From: Lineus longissimus
Lineage: Eukaryota; Nemertea; Pilidiophora; Heteronemertea; Lineidae
Length of the DNA: 64,000 nucleotides
Reading direction: 5' to 3'
Assembly: GCF_910592395.1 (NCBI RefSeq)
Contig: NC_088324.1
Coordinates: 6,538,953 to 6,602,952 of the forward strand
Positions within the stretch are counted from its first letter, which is position 1. Every line of letters begins with the position of its first letter. This document shows, piece by piece, positions 48,523-60,628 of this stretch. The notes below the pieces were generated by a model that was not told the origin of the DNA, did no database searches, and saw nothing but the letters and a program-made list of their open reading frames with translations. Made by a program: the position numbers and the translations under genes.

Positions 48523-50642
48523 CAGTAAGTAGTTTGAATTTTATTGGTCTTTTCGCAAGTTAGGCCAAACCTTATTAAAGAGTGCGTAATGGGTACAAGA
48601 GGGGTGTTCAAAGCACACACTACCGCAAGGAATATTATGACACGATCAGGACAGATTGTCCTGTCATAGGATAATGTTTAATTCATGTCATTTGAAAATG
48701 ACATGAGTAAGCCAGAGTTTGAAGAAAGCATTGATTCATTCTGATTTGAATGATCACTTAACTTTGAATGGGCCTAGATCAGGAGATGACTGACCAACAC
48801 TAAAGCTGACCTGTCCGAAATTACACTTTATTTCCAATCATGAAAAATTCAGTACATTCGGTTTTTAAAAATCTCCTTTTCTAAATCAATTTTTATTACT
48901 TTTAAGGTACATTCAGATTTCTGACCATTGGAACAGTTGAATTATAAGGCATCACCTGGACCATTATTCTCAAGGTCATCAAAATCAATCTCACTGTCCT
49001 CAGCATCTTCATCTGCATCTTCGAGAAGGTCATTAGCAATATTTCTGTACTCCCCGTTTTCATTCGGGACCAGTCCGGCTACCTGAAAGGCATGTGGATT
49101 CAGGAGGGACGTCATCACAAGCTCGGCTATGTAGAACAGATGCAAGGGGTATTCTGGGACAGGTGCCATCGGCTGCAGTATTTGCATGCTTCCAGTTTTT
49201 CCAGCGGCGCTGACGTGAGCTTTAAATGCCCTCATAATGGTCAAGTCCAAAGTTTGACTCATAGATGTGCACCGCGCGCGAATGTTATCAAGGAGCACAC
49301 CAGCTGCTACAACAGGGGCACAGAATTCATCAGCCAAGTGAGGTCTAAACTGATCTAAGAGTAAAAGACTTGTATTTGGTTCAAATTCACCAACGAATGG
49401 AGAAAAGACTTCATGAGTGTGTCATGATTCCCCCACCCTGATCGTGATGAAGTGACACGGACATTTTCAGTAATGTTTCCAAGTCCACGAATTTCTCGGA
49501 TGAAGCCTGGTTCTCTGAACACAATATGGGCTGGCATTTTTTCCCCATTAGATCGAATTGTCAACCCAACGGTACATCCTAATTTAGAATTGCCCCTTGA
49601 AGTTTTAACGTCAACATCCCTCTGTCCCGGAGTAGCTGCCGTATACATGGGCAGAAAGTCAGACTGACAAAAGGTTTCATTCATATTGTAAATTGTATGT
49701 TGCCACACTGTGTCCCTGACGTTTCCCTGAAATCGGCGGACACGCTCATTAGCGTCAGCTGGAATCGAAGTCGTGTTTCTTGTCTTGCGACGAAATACAA
49801 CACGTTTCCGTTTCATGAAATCGCTGATCCATCCCGGAGAGCACTGAAAGAGGGACCGTTCCGGTCGGTTCAAAAGGTAGTTGTCTCTATCATCACCTGG
49901 AAGCTCATCCCACCAGCGGTGGAATTCCAGCTCGGCAAGCATGAACCAGATCACCTCTGGATACGGGGAGGGCAAGACGAGAAATTCGAGAAATCGGTTG
50001 TGAACCTGCTCCTCCACTTGTGGCCACCATCCGTCGTGGTCGCTTCTGACCCTCCTAATCTGAGCATTGTTCTCGGCCTACTCCATTAACGTTTCCCGAT
50101 TTGCTATCCATCTTCGCAATGACGTAACTGCCAACCTGAAGCGTCTGGCATACTCTGCCACATTAAGCAGCCAACCATGTTCAATCGCATGTTCGCAATC
50201 GAGGACGTGGCGCAATGGTGCAGTTACACTATAGCTGTTGTGACGTCTTGGTAGTCTAGGACTATCAACTTCATCATCCTCATCAGTGTCCATACCAATG
50301 GCAGTTGAGAGTATGAACACAAGGATACAACAGATTTTTGCGAATTTTCGCATTGGGCATTATCTCCAGCTGGAAAAGGACTGTCTCTCCACCTGGAAAA
50401 GGTTTGTCCTGAAGCTCATAGGCCTGCTTGTACCATAAACCTATCTGTACCTTTTACATCACGGCAATAATCGAGTCAAACACTGAGATCACACGCATGG
50501 GGACATCAAGCCTGGCTGAAAATTGATTAGGCCAAGTTGACGCTACTCGAGGATCTAATGCTTACATGATTCTCCCATTGTGGGCCTCAAATTGGTTTTG
50601 GCTGTAAACTAGGCCGAAGACCGATAAAATCCGAACTTACTG
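48523..50642 (-). mobile_element. Pogo-like element B in unit 7
   Basis: Same site and ends as in unit 1. Right-hand flank reads TATATACTAACTGGCTTGAGG, a variant shared with units 5 and 8. Confidence 0.85.
48942..50353 (-). pseudogene. Unit 7 pogo-like transposase B
   Basis: Frames 50353-50078, 50017-49355 and 49337-48942. CAG to TAG after RETLME near 50080; 13 bases lost near 49414 between NHDTL and the following DDE motif. It keeps WFMLAELEF, so it lacks the one-base loss of units 2-5. NMNET, LLLLDQF region and QTLDL are recognisable. Confidence 0.8.
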
Positions 50643-50987
50643 TATATACTAACTGGCTTGAGGCCACTTCGGGTCACTTTAGCCCAATGGTAATAGGAAG
50701 GTTTCGCACCGTTACGAACTACGAAAACCGAGCACGAAAATCGAAAGAAGACGAAGAAATATTCTCATAGGGGAGTAAAATCTAAAGTCTTCTCCTGCTT
50801 GTTGGCTGGGGAAGCCTAATGTAACGAAGAATTGGAAATAGTTTTATTATAATAGTGGATAAAAATCAATAGTCTTCACCAGCCAACAAGCTTAATCAAC
50901 AACATTACCTTACATCCGGAAAGCAACTATCACTTACATGTTTACCATCACGTGACCAGTTCAATTTCTATCAATTTTATTTCGTAG

Positions 50988-51549
50988 CCTATCTGGAAAT
51001 GCGAAGTACGTCGAGTCTCTAGTTTTTGGGAAAGTGCTTCAGTTTAATGATAAGCACGCATCTGCAACTCTACCTTATATAAATACATTCAAATACAAAC
51101 ATATTACAATTACCTTTTATATAAGATTCCTTCAGGGCAAGCTTGTCCAAAAGTGGGTATGTTTCTGTACTGATGTAGAAAGAATTTGCGTAGGAAATAA
51201 CCAAAATCAGCAAGTGGTGATTGGTGTGTGACACAGGGATACCTCTAAACATATCAATGGAGGATACATTTTTCACTTTTCAGTCGGCTATCAATCGTTT
51301 GTCAGGCGCAAATGTTGGCAGCATTTTGCTGTTTCAATTACCAGGAATAAGTCTATTCCTAAGCCCCATGTCAAACTTCATTGGAACGGGAACCTCTTAA
51401 GAATGACAAAGTATAAGCGATATAAAAACACGCATGTGTGGAGAAAGTATTAATTTTTGGGTAAATTCATTCAAATGAATCAAATGTCGAATTTTAGGTT
51501 TTACCCAACTATCGTGACAAAACTTGATATTTTAAGGGGAAAAAAAGAG
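50988..51549 (+). pseudogene. Unit 7 exon 3: LamG domain, nonsense
   Basis: Variant B patch as in unit 5 (GKLVQKWVCFCTDVERIC), followed by the TGA shared with unit 8; the second half of the exon is of the variant A type (HFSVGYQSFVRRK). It is therefore a mosaic of the two patch types. Confidence 0.7.
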
Positions 51550-52095
51550 GTAGGTTAATAAACTCGTTAATTATCTGAGCCTGAGGGCTTCACCACGACT
51601 TTGAAGACGAGTTTATTATTTTCATATTATGCACTGGTCCGAATAGGAATTTAAGGATATTATTGTGCTGGGAGACGTAATTTTCTTGTGAAAACTTGAA
51701 TTTATGTTGACATTAGACGACTGTAATTCACCATCCAATCAGTCGTAAATGGGCATCATCAGATACCTACGATAATCAAATAAAAAATCAGCATTTTTTA
51801 GCATGCGAAATGTCCCCAAACCTCTTCGGCACAAGCAGCTTGTTTTTAAAGGAATGTGTTTATTTTTCTCCTGCTCCTTAATAAACAATACTTCTGAATG
51901 TTTTTGACGATCTGTAAATTTTGTTTGTACTCTTAGTTATAAAAAACACGATTTTCGTAAATGTTCCCCCTCAAACCTTCACCTCATTAACAGGGTCACT
52001 GAAGGCAGTGAAGGCAGTGTTGCTTTGCCGTGATTTGTTGGGCTGAAGCCTTGCAAACTACGCCTTTTCTTTCCCACTTTTCTAATTGTTCGAAA

Positions 52096-52183
52096 CTAAC
52101 TTAGGAAAAGATGACGAATGTACGCACTGCCAGTGTATTTTAATGTGTTCAAGCAATTACAAGTTATGTCATCTGCCACCGAG
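52096..52183 (+). pseudogene. Unit 7 exon 4: VWC-like, acceptor destroyed
   Basis: Cysteine pattern retained, but the AG before the exon has become AA, unlike all other copies that keep this exon. Confidence 0.45.
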
Positions 52184-52910
52184 GTTGTTTGGGGCTCTCC
52201 CCGATTCGCCAAGCAAAAAGGAAACATCTATATCTACAGCAAGACGTCACAGCGTAGACCCATGGCTCCATGCAGCGCCTTACTAGTATCGGTCCTCATG
52301 GAGAGGATCGACGCATGGAGGGCTGACTCGGTTCAAATCGGAGTCAACATCGGAATAGCATGATAATTCGAGCAGACTTTGAATTTTTCCTTTTTTTGTG
52401 AAATTTGTCGATGGAAACAACTTTATAGAGGTGACTGGGCAGCCGACAGCTTGGGAATACTGCCCTTCAATTCCTAATACCAACGGTCCTCCGAACAAGC
52501 ATATTTCGGCTCAAATTTAAATATTAGCTTCTTGTTTCCTCCAATAATGAACTTTGGAATAGCTTTATAGTACAATTTGAGAAATATAGGCATCTGTTCA
52601 ACGAGATAGCTGCCGAAACATGAGCATTAGTTGCAGTGAACATATGCCGAACAGCGTATATCGCAAAAGCTTTCTTAATTCTTGATATTGTGCTGCTCGA
52701 GGGGAAATTGCTGAAAACAATGCATAGGCCTATTCGTGAATGTGGCAGTTATCTTTATTTCTATAAACACCTCGAGAGCTTTTTCAAGTAATAAAAGCTT
52801 AATTAGCTCTCCAGATCAGAGTCCAATATATTTACAGTAATATAGTTATATGTCTACAGAAAGAGAAGTTCCTTATATGTAAATTGTCGATCAGACGAAT
52901 ACTAAGCTAG

Positions 52911-53256
52911 CTATGTGCCAAAGTATAAACCAGGCACAAGACCAATGATACTGGGTCAAGGAAGTTTTGTTAATGCTTTCGACTCTTCCGTAGCATTCTT
53001 GTTCACCAAACAAGGAACAGTGCACGAATCTTTACAAGAATTAGTAGTTGTGGACCATATTCGATCTAAGCTTGATTGTACCAGAGAATGCTTGAGACAA
53101 TTCATGACCAGTGAGGCAGAAAAGTGTCTCGGGTTCCTTTACGAAGTCAGAAGGACCAGTTGTGCGGTTTACAAAGTATTTGGGTCGATCTCATCTTTAA
53201 ATAATTATGGAGCGACGACAACCAGATATCAACGACAGAAATTTACATGTACCTAA
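52911..53256 (+). CDS. Unit 7 terminal exon: PAN-like
   Basis: Open to TAA with all core cysteines; ends QKFTCT. Confidence 0.5.
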
Positions 53257-54231
53257 AGTAATAGAGCTCACTATCTAAGGAACAAAGCAAGATATTACAT
53301 TTTCATTGAAACAAGTTGTTGTAAATCATCTGACCCATCTTCTCTGAAAATGGCATGACGATACCACTGATAATAAGAGAGTTGCGAGCTAACGACTGAG
53401 ATAAACAAAAGACAAGGTAGCTCATCAACGTCGTACAAATTAGTTACGTGACTGAAAAATCTAACCCACTTGTACAACTTCACACATTACCAATTATCCC
53501 TGAAAGTAAAAGCTCTCTGCCATGCAGGGTGAATCCCCTCTACAGGTAACTATGCATTGACGTCAAGCCGATATCAACTACAGGAATTTTGAAAATAAAT
53601 CACAGCGAGTGGAGCTGCAAAATGATAATATAATCCGAGGATGTCTGTACGGAAAGCTTTTTTGGTTGATGCGTTTGATAACAAGTTAGACCTGTAAGAA
53701 AGGAAAACTAATGAAGAAAAACGCCGACTCATGTAACGCATGAGACGATAATAATGACGCAATTAGTCACAAACAGCTCAATATTGATGACTCATCGAAA
53801 GTCTTTAAAAATCTATATGATGACTTGGATATTTGTACAAATTTTGACTTTCGCTCTTATAAATTAATGATATGTACCACACACACAGAAACAACGAGAG
53901 CATTGCTGTAAATACAATTGAAAGTTATTCCAAATTGTGATCATTGAAATTACAGGTGATAAAGATTGATACCTTTTTTTATTGGCCACCCGATATATCC
54001 TTTCAAACTCAATCTACTTTCCACTCAAGCAAAAAATGATTTATTAATAACAAAGACACAAGAAACATTTTGTTTCTCATAGCGAGAACTCGATCAATAT
54101 AATATATAGATATTAAACGTATTGACTTTATATAGTTCATATAATGTAATATTACAACGGCGAATTCAAAGCAAAACTGGACATTCAAGGCACTAGGTCG
54201 TATTCGACTTGGTACAAGAGTAAGACTGATT

Positions 54232-54406
54232 ATGACACCTGATCGGAATCATGGCATAGATTCCAAAAAGGTGCTGTTGATTGACTTCAACTTTTGTTGG
54301 TGTTTGATGGTGGCATCAGTGATGATTTCGTTGTCATACTTTATGTGCATTTGTGTGCGTATAACACTTAATATAGGAGGTGTGACTGCTGGCTCTCCCC
54401 CGAAAG
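54232..54406 (+). CDS. Unit 8 exon 1: hydrophobic signal/anchor segment
   Basis: Open, with GTAAGA donor. Confidence 0.55.
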
Positions 54407-54827
54407 GTAAGATAGAGACCACGATATAAGGGCACTGTTGTTCCAAACAAGTTAGTCAGTGATTTGGCTTTGACTTACGAACATAACGTGAAGTAAAAGT
54501 ACACGCTATATTCGTGACCTAACATGTTTGAACAACTGGCCTCGGCCTAGAACACCGATGATGGGCCAGACGAACATGTGTTAATGAGAGATGAAATGCT
54601 TGTGACCACGTACGGGGGGGGGGGGGGGCTGTCCTTAATCAAAGTCATTATAGTTTAAGTATTCGCTGCAAGAAACTGTCGTTTATGGGTTCTAGTACTT
54701 GTTTCACAAACGCTTATTAGAAATATTACAAATACTAATGTTATTATAATATGATTGTTAGCTCTTCTGGATTACAAGCTTGATGGATCTGATCCGGATA
54801 TACGGTTTGTATATAACAGTACATATA

Positions 54828-56935
54828 CAGTAAGTAGTTTGAATTTTATTGGTCTTTTCGCAAGTTAGGCCAAACCTTATTAAAGAGTGCGTAATGGGTA
54901 CAAGAGGGGTGTTCAAAGCACACACTACCGCAAGGAATATTATGACACGATCAGGACAGATTGTCCTGTCATAGGATAATGTTTAATTCATGTCATTTGA
55001 AAATGACATGAGTAAGCCAGAGTTTGAAAAAAGCATTGATTCATTCTGATTTGAATGATCACTTAACTTTGAATGGGCCTAGATCAGTAGATGACTGACC
55101 AACACTAAAGCTGACCTGTCCGAAATTACACTTTATTTCCAATCATGAAAAATTCAGTACATTCGGTTTTTAAAAATGTCCTTTTCTAAATCAATTTTTA
55201 TTACTTTTAAGGTACATTCAGATTTCTGACCATAGGAACAGTTGAATTATAAGGCATCACCTGGACCATTATTCTCAAGGTCATCAAAATCAATCTCACT
55301 GTCCTCAGCATCTTCATCTGCATCTTCGAGAAGGTCATTAGCAATATTTCTGTACTCCCCGTTTTCATTCGGGACGAGTCCGGCTACCTGAAAGGCATGT
55401 GGATTCAGGAGGGACGTCATCACAAGCTCGGCTATGTAGAACAGATGCAAGGGGTATTCTGGGACAGGTGCCATCGGCTGCAGTATTTGCATGCTTCCAG
55501 TTTTTCCAGCAGCTTTAAATGCCCTCATAATGGTCAAGTCCAAAGGTTGACTCATAGATGTGCACCGCGCGCGAATGTTATCAAGGAGCACACCAGCTCC
55601 TACAATAGGGGCACAGAATTCATCAGCCAAGTGAGGTCTAAACTGATCTAAGAGTAAAAGACTTGTATTTGGTTCAAATTCACCAATGAATGGAGAAAAG
55701 ACTTCATGAGTGTGTCATGATTCCCCAACCCTGATCGTGATGAAGTGACACGGACATTTTCAGTAATGTTTCCAAGTCCACGAATTTCTCGGATGAAGCC
55801 TGGTTCTCTGAACACAATATGGGCTGGCATTTTTTCCCCATTAGATCGAATTGTCAACCCAACGGTACATCCTAATTTAGAATTGCCCCTTGAAGTTTTA
55901 ACGTCAACATCCCTCTGTCCCGGAGTAGCTGCCGTATACATGGGCAGAAAGTCAGACTGACAAAAGGTTTCATTCATATTGTAAATTGTATGTTGCCACA
56001 CTGTGTCCCTGACGTTTCCCTGAAATCGGCGGACTCGCTCATTAGCGTCAGCTGGAATCGAAGTCGTGTTTCTTGTCTTGCGACGAAATACAACACGTTT
56101 CCGTTTCATGAAATCGCTGATCCATCCCGGAGAGCACTGAAAGAGGGACCGTTCCGGTCGGTTCAAAAGGTAGTTGTCTCTATCATCACCTGGAAGCTCA
56201 TCCCACCAGCGGTGGAATTCCAGCTCGGCAAGCATGAACCAGATCACCTCTGGATACGGGGAGGGCAAGACGAGAAATTCGAGAAATCGGTTGTGAACCT
56301 GCTCCTCCACTTGTGGCCAGCATCCGTCGTGGTCGCTTCTGACCCTCCTAATCTGAGCATTGTTCTCGGCCTACTCCATTAACGTTTCCCGATTTGCTAT
56401 CCATCTTCGCAATGACGTAACTGCCAACCTGAAGCGTCTGGCATACTCTGCCACATTAAGCAGCCAACCATGTTCAATCGCATGTTCGCAATCGAGGACG
56501 TGGCGCAATGGTGCAGTTACACTATAGCTGTTGTGACGTCTTGGTAGTCTAGAACTAGCAACTTCATCATCCTCATCAGTGTCCATACCAATGGCAGTTG
56601 AGAGTATGAACACAAGGATACAACAGATTTTTGCGAATTTTCGCATTGGGCATTATCTCCAGCTGGAAAAGGACTGTCTCTCCACCTGGAAAAGGTTTGT
56701 CCTGAAGCTCATAGGCCTGCTTGTACCATAAACCTATCTGTACCTTTTACATCACGGCAATAATCGAGTCAAACACTGAGATCACACGCATGGGGACATC
56801 AAGCCTGGCTGAAAATTGATTAGGCCAAGTTGACGCTACTCGAGGATCTAATGCTTACATGATTCTCCCATTGTGGGCCTCAAATTGGTTTTGGCTGTAA
56901 ACTAGGCCGAAGACCGATAAAATCCGAACTTACTG
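54828..56935 (-). mobile_element. Pogo-like element B in unit 8
   Basis: Same site as all other units; 12 bases shorter than in unit 7 because of an in-frame loss near 55510. Confidence 0.85.
55247..56646 (-). pseudogene. Unit 8 pogo-like transposase B
   Basis: Same lesions as unit 7 plus deletion of four codons (HVSA) just after MRAFKA. Confidence 0.8.
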
Positions 56936-57280
56936 TATATACTAACTGGCTTGAGGCCACTTCGGGTCACTTTAGCCCAATGGTAATAGGAAGGTTTCGC
57001 ACCGTTACGAACTACGAAAACCGAGCACGAAAATCGAAAGAAGACGAAGAAATATTCTCATAGGGGAGTAAAATCTAAAGTCTTCTCCTGCTTGTTGGCT
57101 GGGGAAGCCTAATGTAACGAAGAATTGGAAATAGTTTTATTATAATAGTGGATAAAAATCAATAGTCTTCACCAGCCAACAAGCTTAATCAACAACATTA
57201 CCTTACATCCGGAAAGCAACTATCACTTACATGTTTACCATCACGTGACCAGTTCAATTTCTATCAATTTTATTTCGTAG

Positions 57281-57843
57281 CCTATCTGGAAATGCGAAGT
57301 ACGTCGAGTCTCTAGTTTTTGGGAAAGTGCTTCAGTTTAATGATAAGCACGCATCTGCAACTCTACCTTATATAAATACATTCAAATACAAACAGATTAC
57401 AATTACCTTTTATATAAGATTCCTTCAGAGGAAGCTTGTCCAAAAGTGGGTAAATTTCTATACTGATGTAGAAAGAATTAGCCTAGGAAATCACCAAAAT
57501 GAGCAAGTGAGGATTGGTGTGTGACACAGGGATACCTCTAAACATATCAATGGAGGATACATTTTTCACTTTTCAGTCGGCTATCAATCGTTTGTCAGGC
57601 GCAAATGTTGGCAGCATTTTGCTGTTTCAATTACCAGGAATAAGTCTATTCCTAAGCCCCATGTCAAACTTTATAGGAACGGGAACCTCTTAAGAATGAC
57701 AAAGTATAAGCGATATAAAAACACGCATGTGTGGAGAAAGTATTCATTTTTGGGTAAATTCATTCAAATGAATCAAATGTCGAATTTTAGGTTTTACCCA
57801 ACTATCGTGACAAAACTTGATATTTTAAGGGGAAAAAAAAGAG
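57281..57843 (+). pseudogene. Unit 8 exon 3: LamG domain, nonsense
   Basis: Patch RKLVQKWVNFYTDVERIS differs from unit 7 at about nine codons although flanks are almost the same. TGA at 57522-57524; otherwise open to the GTAGGT donor. Confidence 0.7.
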
Positions 57844-58389
57844 GTAGGTTAATAAACTCGTTAATTATCTGAGCCTGAGGGCTTCACCACGACTTTGAAG
57901 ACGAGTTTATTATTTTCATATTATACACTGGTCCGAATAGGAATTTAAGGATATTATTGTGCTGGGAGACGTAATTTTCTTGTGAAAACTTGAATTTATG
58001 TTGACATTAGACGACTGTAATTCACCATCCAATCAGTCGTAAATGGGCATCATCAGATACCTACGATAATCAAATAAAAAATCAGCATTTTTTAGCATGC
58101 GAAATGTCCCCAAACCTCTTCGGCACAATCAGCTTGTTTTTAAAGGAATGTGTTTATTTTTCTCCTGCTCCTTAATAAACAATACTTCTGAATGTTTTTG
58201 ACGATCTGTAAATTTTGTTTGTACTCTTAGTTATAAAAAACACGATTTTCGTAAATGTTCCCCCTCAAACCTTCACCTCATTAACAGGGTCACTGAAGGC
58301 AGTGAAGGCAGTGTTGCTTTGCCGTGATTTGTTGGGCTGAAGCCTTGCAAACTACGCCTTTTCTTTCCCACTTTTCTAATTGTTCGAAG

Positions 58390-58477
58390 CTAACTTAGGA
58401 AAAGATGACGAATGTACGCACTGCCAGTGTATTTTAATGTGTTCAAGCAATTACAAGTTATGTCATCTGCCACCGAG
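58390..58477 (+). CDS. Unit 8 exon 4: VWC-like
   Basis: Intact GAAG acceptor and cysteine pattern, in contrast to unit 7. Confidence 0.45.
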
Positions 58478-59204
58478 GTTGTTTGGGGCTCTCCCCGATT
58501 CGCCAAGCAAAAAGGAAACATCTATATCTACAGCAAGACGTCACAGCGTAGACCCATGGCTCCATGCAGCGCCTTACTAGTATCGGTCCTCATGGAGAGG
58601 ATCGACGCATGGAGGGCTGACTCGGTTCAAATCGGAGTCAACATCGGAATAGCATGATAATTCGAGCAGATTTTGAATTTTTCCTTTTTTTGTGAAATTT
58701 GTCGATGGAAACAACTTTATAGAGGTGACTGGGCAGCCGACAGCTTGGGAATACTGCCCTTCAATTACTAATACCAACGGTCCTCCGAACAAGCATATTT
58801 CGGCTCAAATTTAAATATTAGCTTCTTGTTTCCTCCAATAATGAACTTTGGAATAGCTTTATAGTACAATTTGAGAAATATAGGCATCTGTTCAACGAGA
58901 TAGCTGCCGAAACATGAGCATTAGTTGCAGTGAACATATGCCGAACAGCGTATATCGCAAAAGCTTTCTTAATTCTTGATATTGTGCTGCTCGAGGGGAA
59001 ATTGCTGAAAACAATGCATAGGCCTATTCGTGAATGTGGCAGTTATCTTTATTTCTATAAACACCTCGAGAGCTTTTTCAAGTAATAAAAGCTTAATTAG
59101 CTCTCCAGATCAGAGTCCAATATATTTACAGTAATATAGTTATATGTCTACAGAAAGAGAAGTTCCTTATATGTAAATTGTCGATCAGACGAATACTAAG
59201 CTAG

Positions 59205-59550
59205 CTATGTGCCAAAGTATAAACCAGGCACAAGACCAATGATACTGGGTCAAGGAAGTTTTGTTAATGCTTTCGACTCTTCCGTAGCATTCTTGTTCAC
59301 CAAACAAGGAACAGTGCACGAATCTTTACAAGAATTAGTAGTTGTGGACCATATTCGATCTAAGCTTGATTGTACCGGAGAATGCTTGAGACAATTCATG
59401 ACCAGTGAGGCAGAAAAGTGTCTCGGGTTCCTTTACGAAGTCAGAAGGACCAGTTGTGCGGTTTACAAAGTATTTGTGTCGATCTCATCTTTAAATAATT
59501 ATGGAGCGACGACAACCAGATATCAACGACAGAAATTTGCATGTACCTAA
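59205..59550 (+). CDS. Unit 8 terminal exon: PAN-like
   Basis: Open to TAA. LDCTGEC as in unit 6; AATAAA lies about 340 bp downstream near 59888. Confidence 0.5.
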
Positions 59551-60628
59551 AGTAATAGAGCTCACTATCTAAGGAACAAAGCAAGATATTACATTTTCAT
59601 TGAAACAAGTTGTTGTAAATCATCTGACCCATCTTCTCTGAAAATTGCATGACGATAGCACTGATAATAAGAGAGTTGCGAGCTAACGACTGAGATAAAC
59701 AAAAGACAAGGTAACTCATCAATGTGGTACAAATTAGTTACGTGACTGAAAAATCTAACCCACTTGTACAACTTCACATATTACCAATTATCCCTGAAAG
59801 TAAAAGCTCTCCGCCATGCAGGGTGAATCCCCTCTACAGGTAACTATGCAGCGACGTCAAGCCGATATCAACTACAGGAATTTTGAAAATAAATCACAGC
59901 GAGTGGAGCTGCAAAAATGATAATATGCTCCTTGGATGTCTGCACGGAAAGTTCATGTGGAAAGGGAAAAGGGAAATGGGAAAATCGCAATGCTGAAAGT
60001 ATAAATCGCTTGAAATCTGCGGGTTTTTTTTGGTTCATGCGTTTGATAACAAGTTAGACCTGTAAGAAAGGCAAACTAATGAAGAAAAACGCCGACTCAT
60101 ATAACGCACGAGACGATAATAATGACGCAATTAGTCACAAACAGCTCAATATTGATGACTCATCGAAAGTCTTGAAAAATCTATATCGTAAATGATGACT
60201 TGGATATTTGTACAAATTTTGACTTTCGCTCTTATAAATTAATGATATGTACCACACACACACGAACAACGAGAGCATTGCTGTAAATACAATTGAAAGT
60301 TATTCCAAATTGTGATCATTGAAATTACAGGTGATAAAGATTGATACCTTTTTTATTGGCCACCCGATATATCCTTTCAAACTCAATCTATTTTCCACTC
60401 AAGCAAAAAATGATTTATTAATAACAAAGACACAAGAAACATTTTGTTTCTCATAGCGAGAACTCGATCAATATAATATATAGATATTAAACGTATTGAC
60501 TTCATATAGTTCATATAATGTAATATTACAACGGCGAATTCAAAGCAAAACTGGACATCCCATCGCTATTTTCCAAATGGTTCAAGGCACTAGGTCGTAT
60601 TCGACTTGGTACAAGAGTAAGACTGATT

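Larger units (their letters stand above)
47932..53256 (+). pseudogene. Unit 7 LamG-VWC-PAN gene, TE-split, nonsense in LamG
   Basis: Exons: 1 at 47932-48106, 2 at 48457-48522 (continued to 50689), 3 at 50988-51549, 4 at 52096-52183, PAN 52911-53256. Exon 3 has TGG to TGA at 51229-51231, a second stop after RKY near 51450, and a missing A in the final A run. The exon 4 acceptor GAAG is GAAA (52095). Confidence 0.6.
54232..59550 (+). pseudogene. Unit 8 LamG-VWC-PAN gene, TE-split, nonsense in LamG
   Basis: Exons: 1 at 54232-54406, 2 at 54762-54827 (continued to 56982), 3 at 57281-57843, 4 at 58390-58477, PAN 59205-59550. It follows unit 7 at a spacing of about 6294 bp and is nearly identical, sharing the LamG TGA (57522-57524) and the CAG to TAG and 13-base lesions of the transposase. 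Confidence 0.6.
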
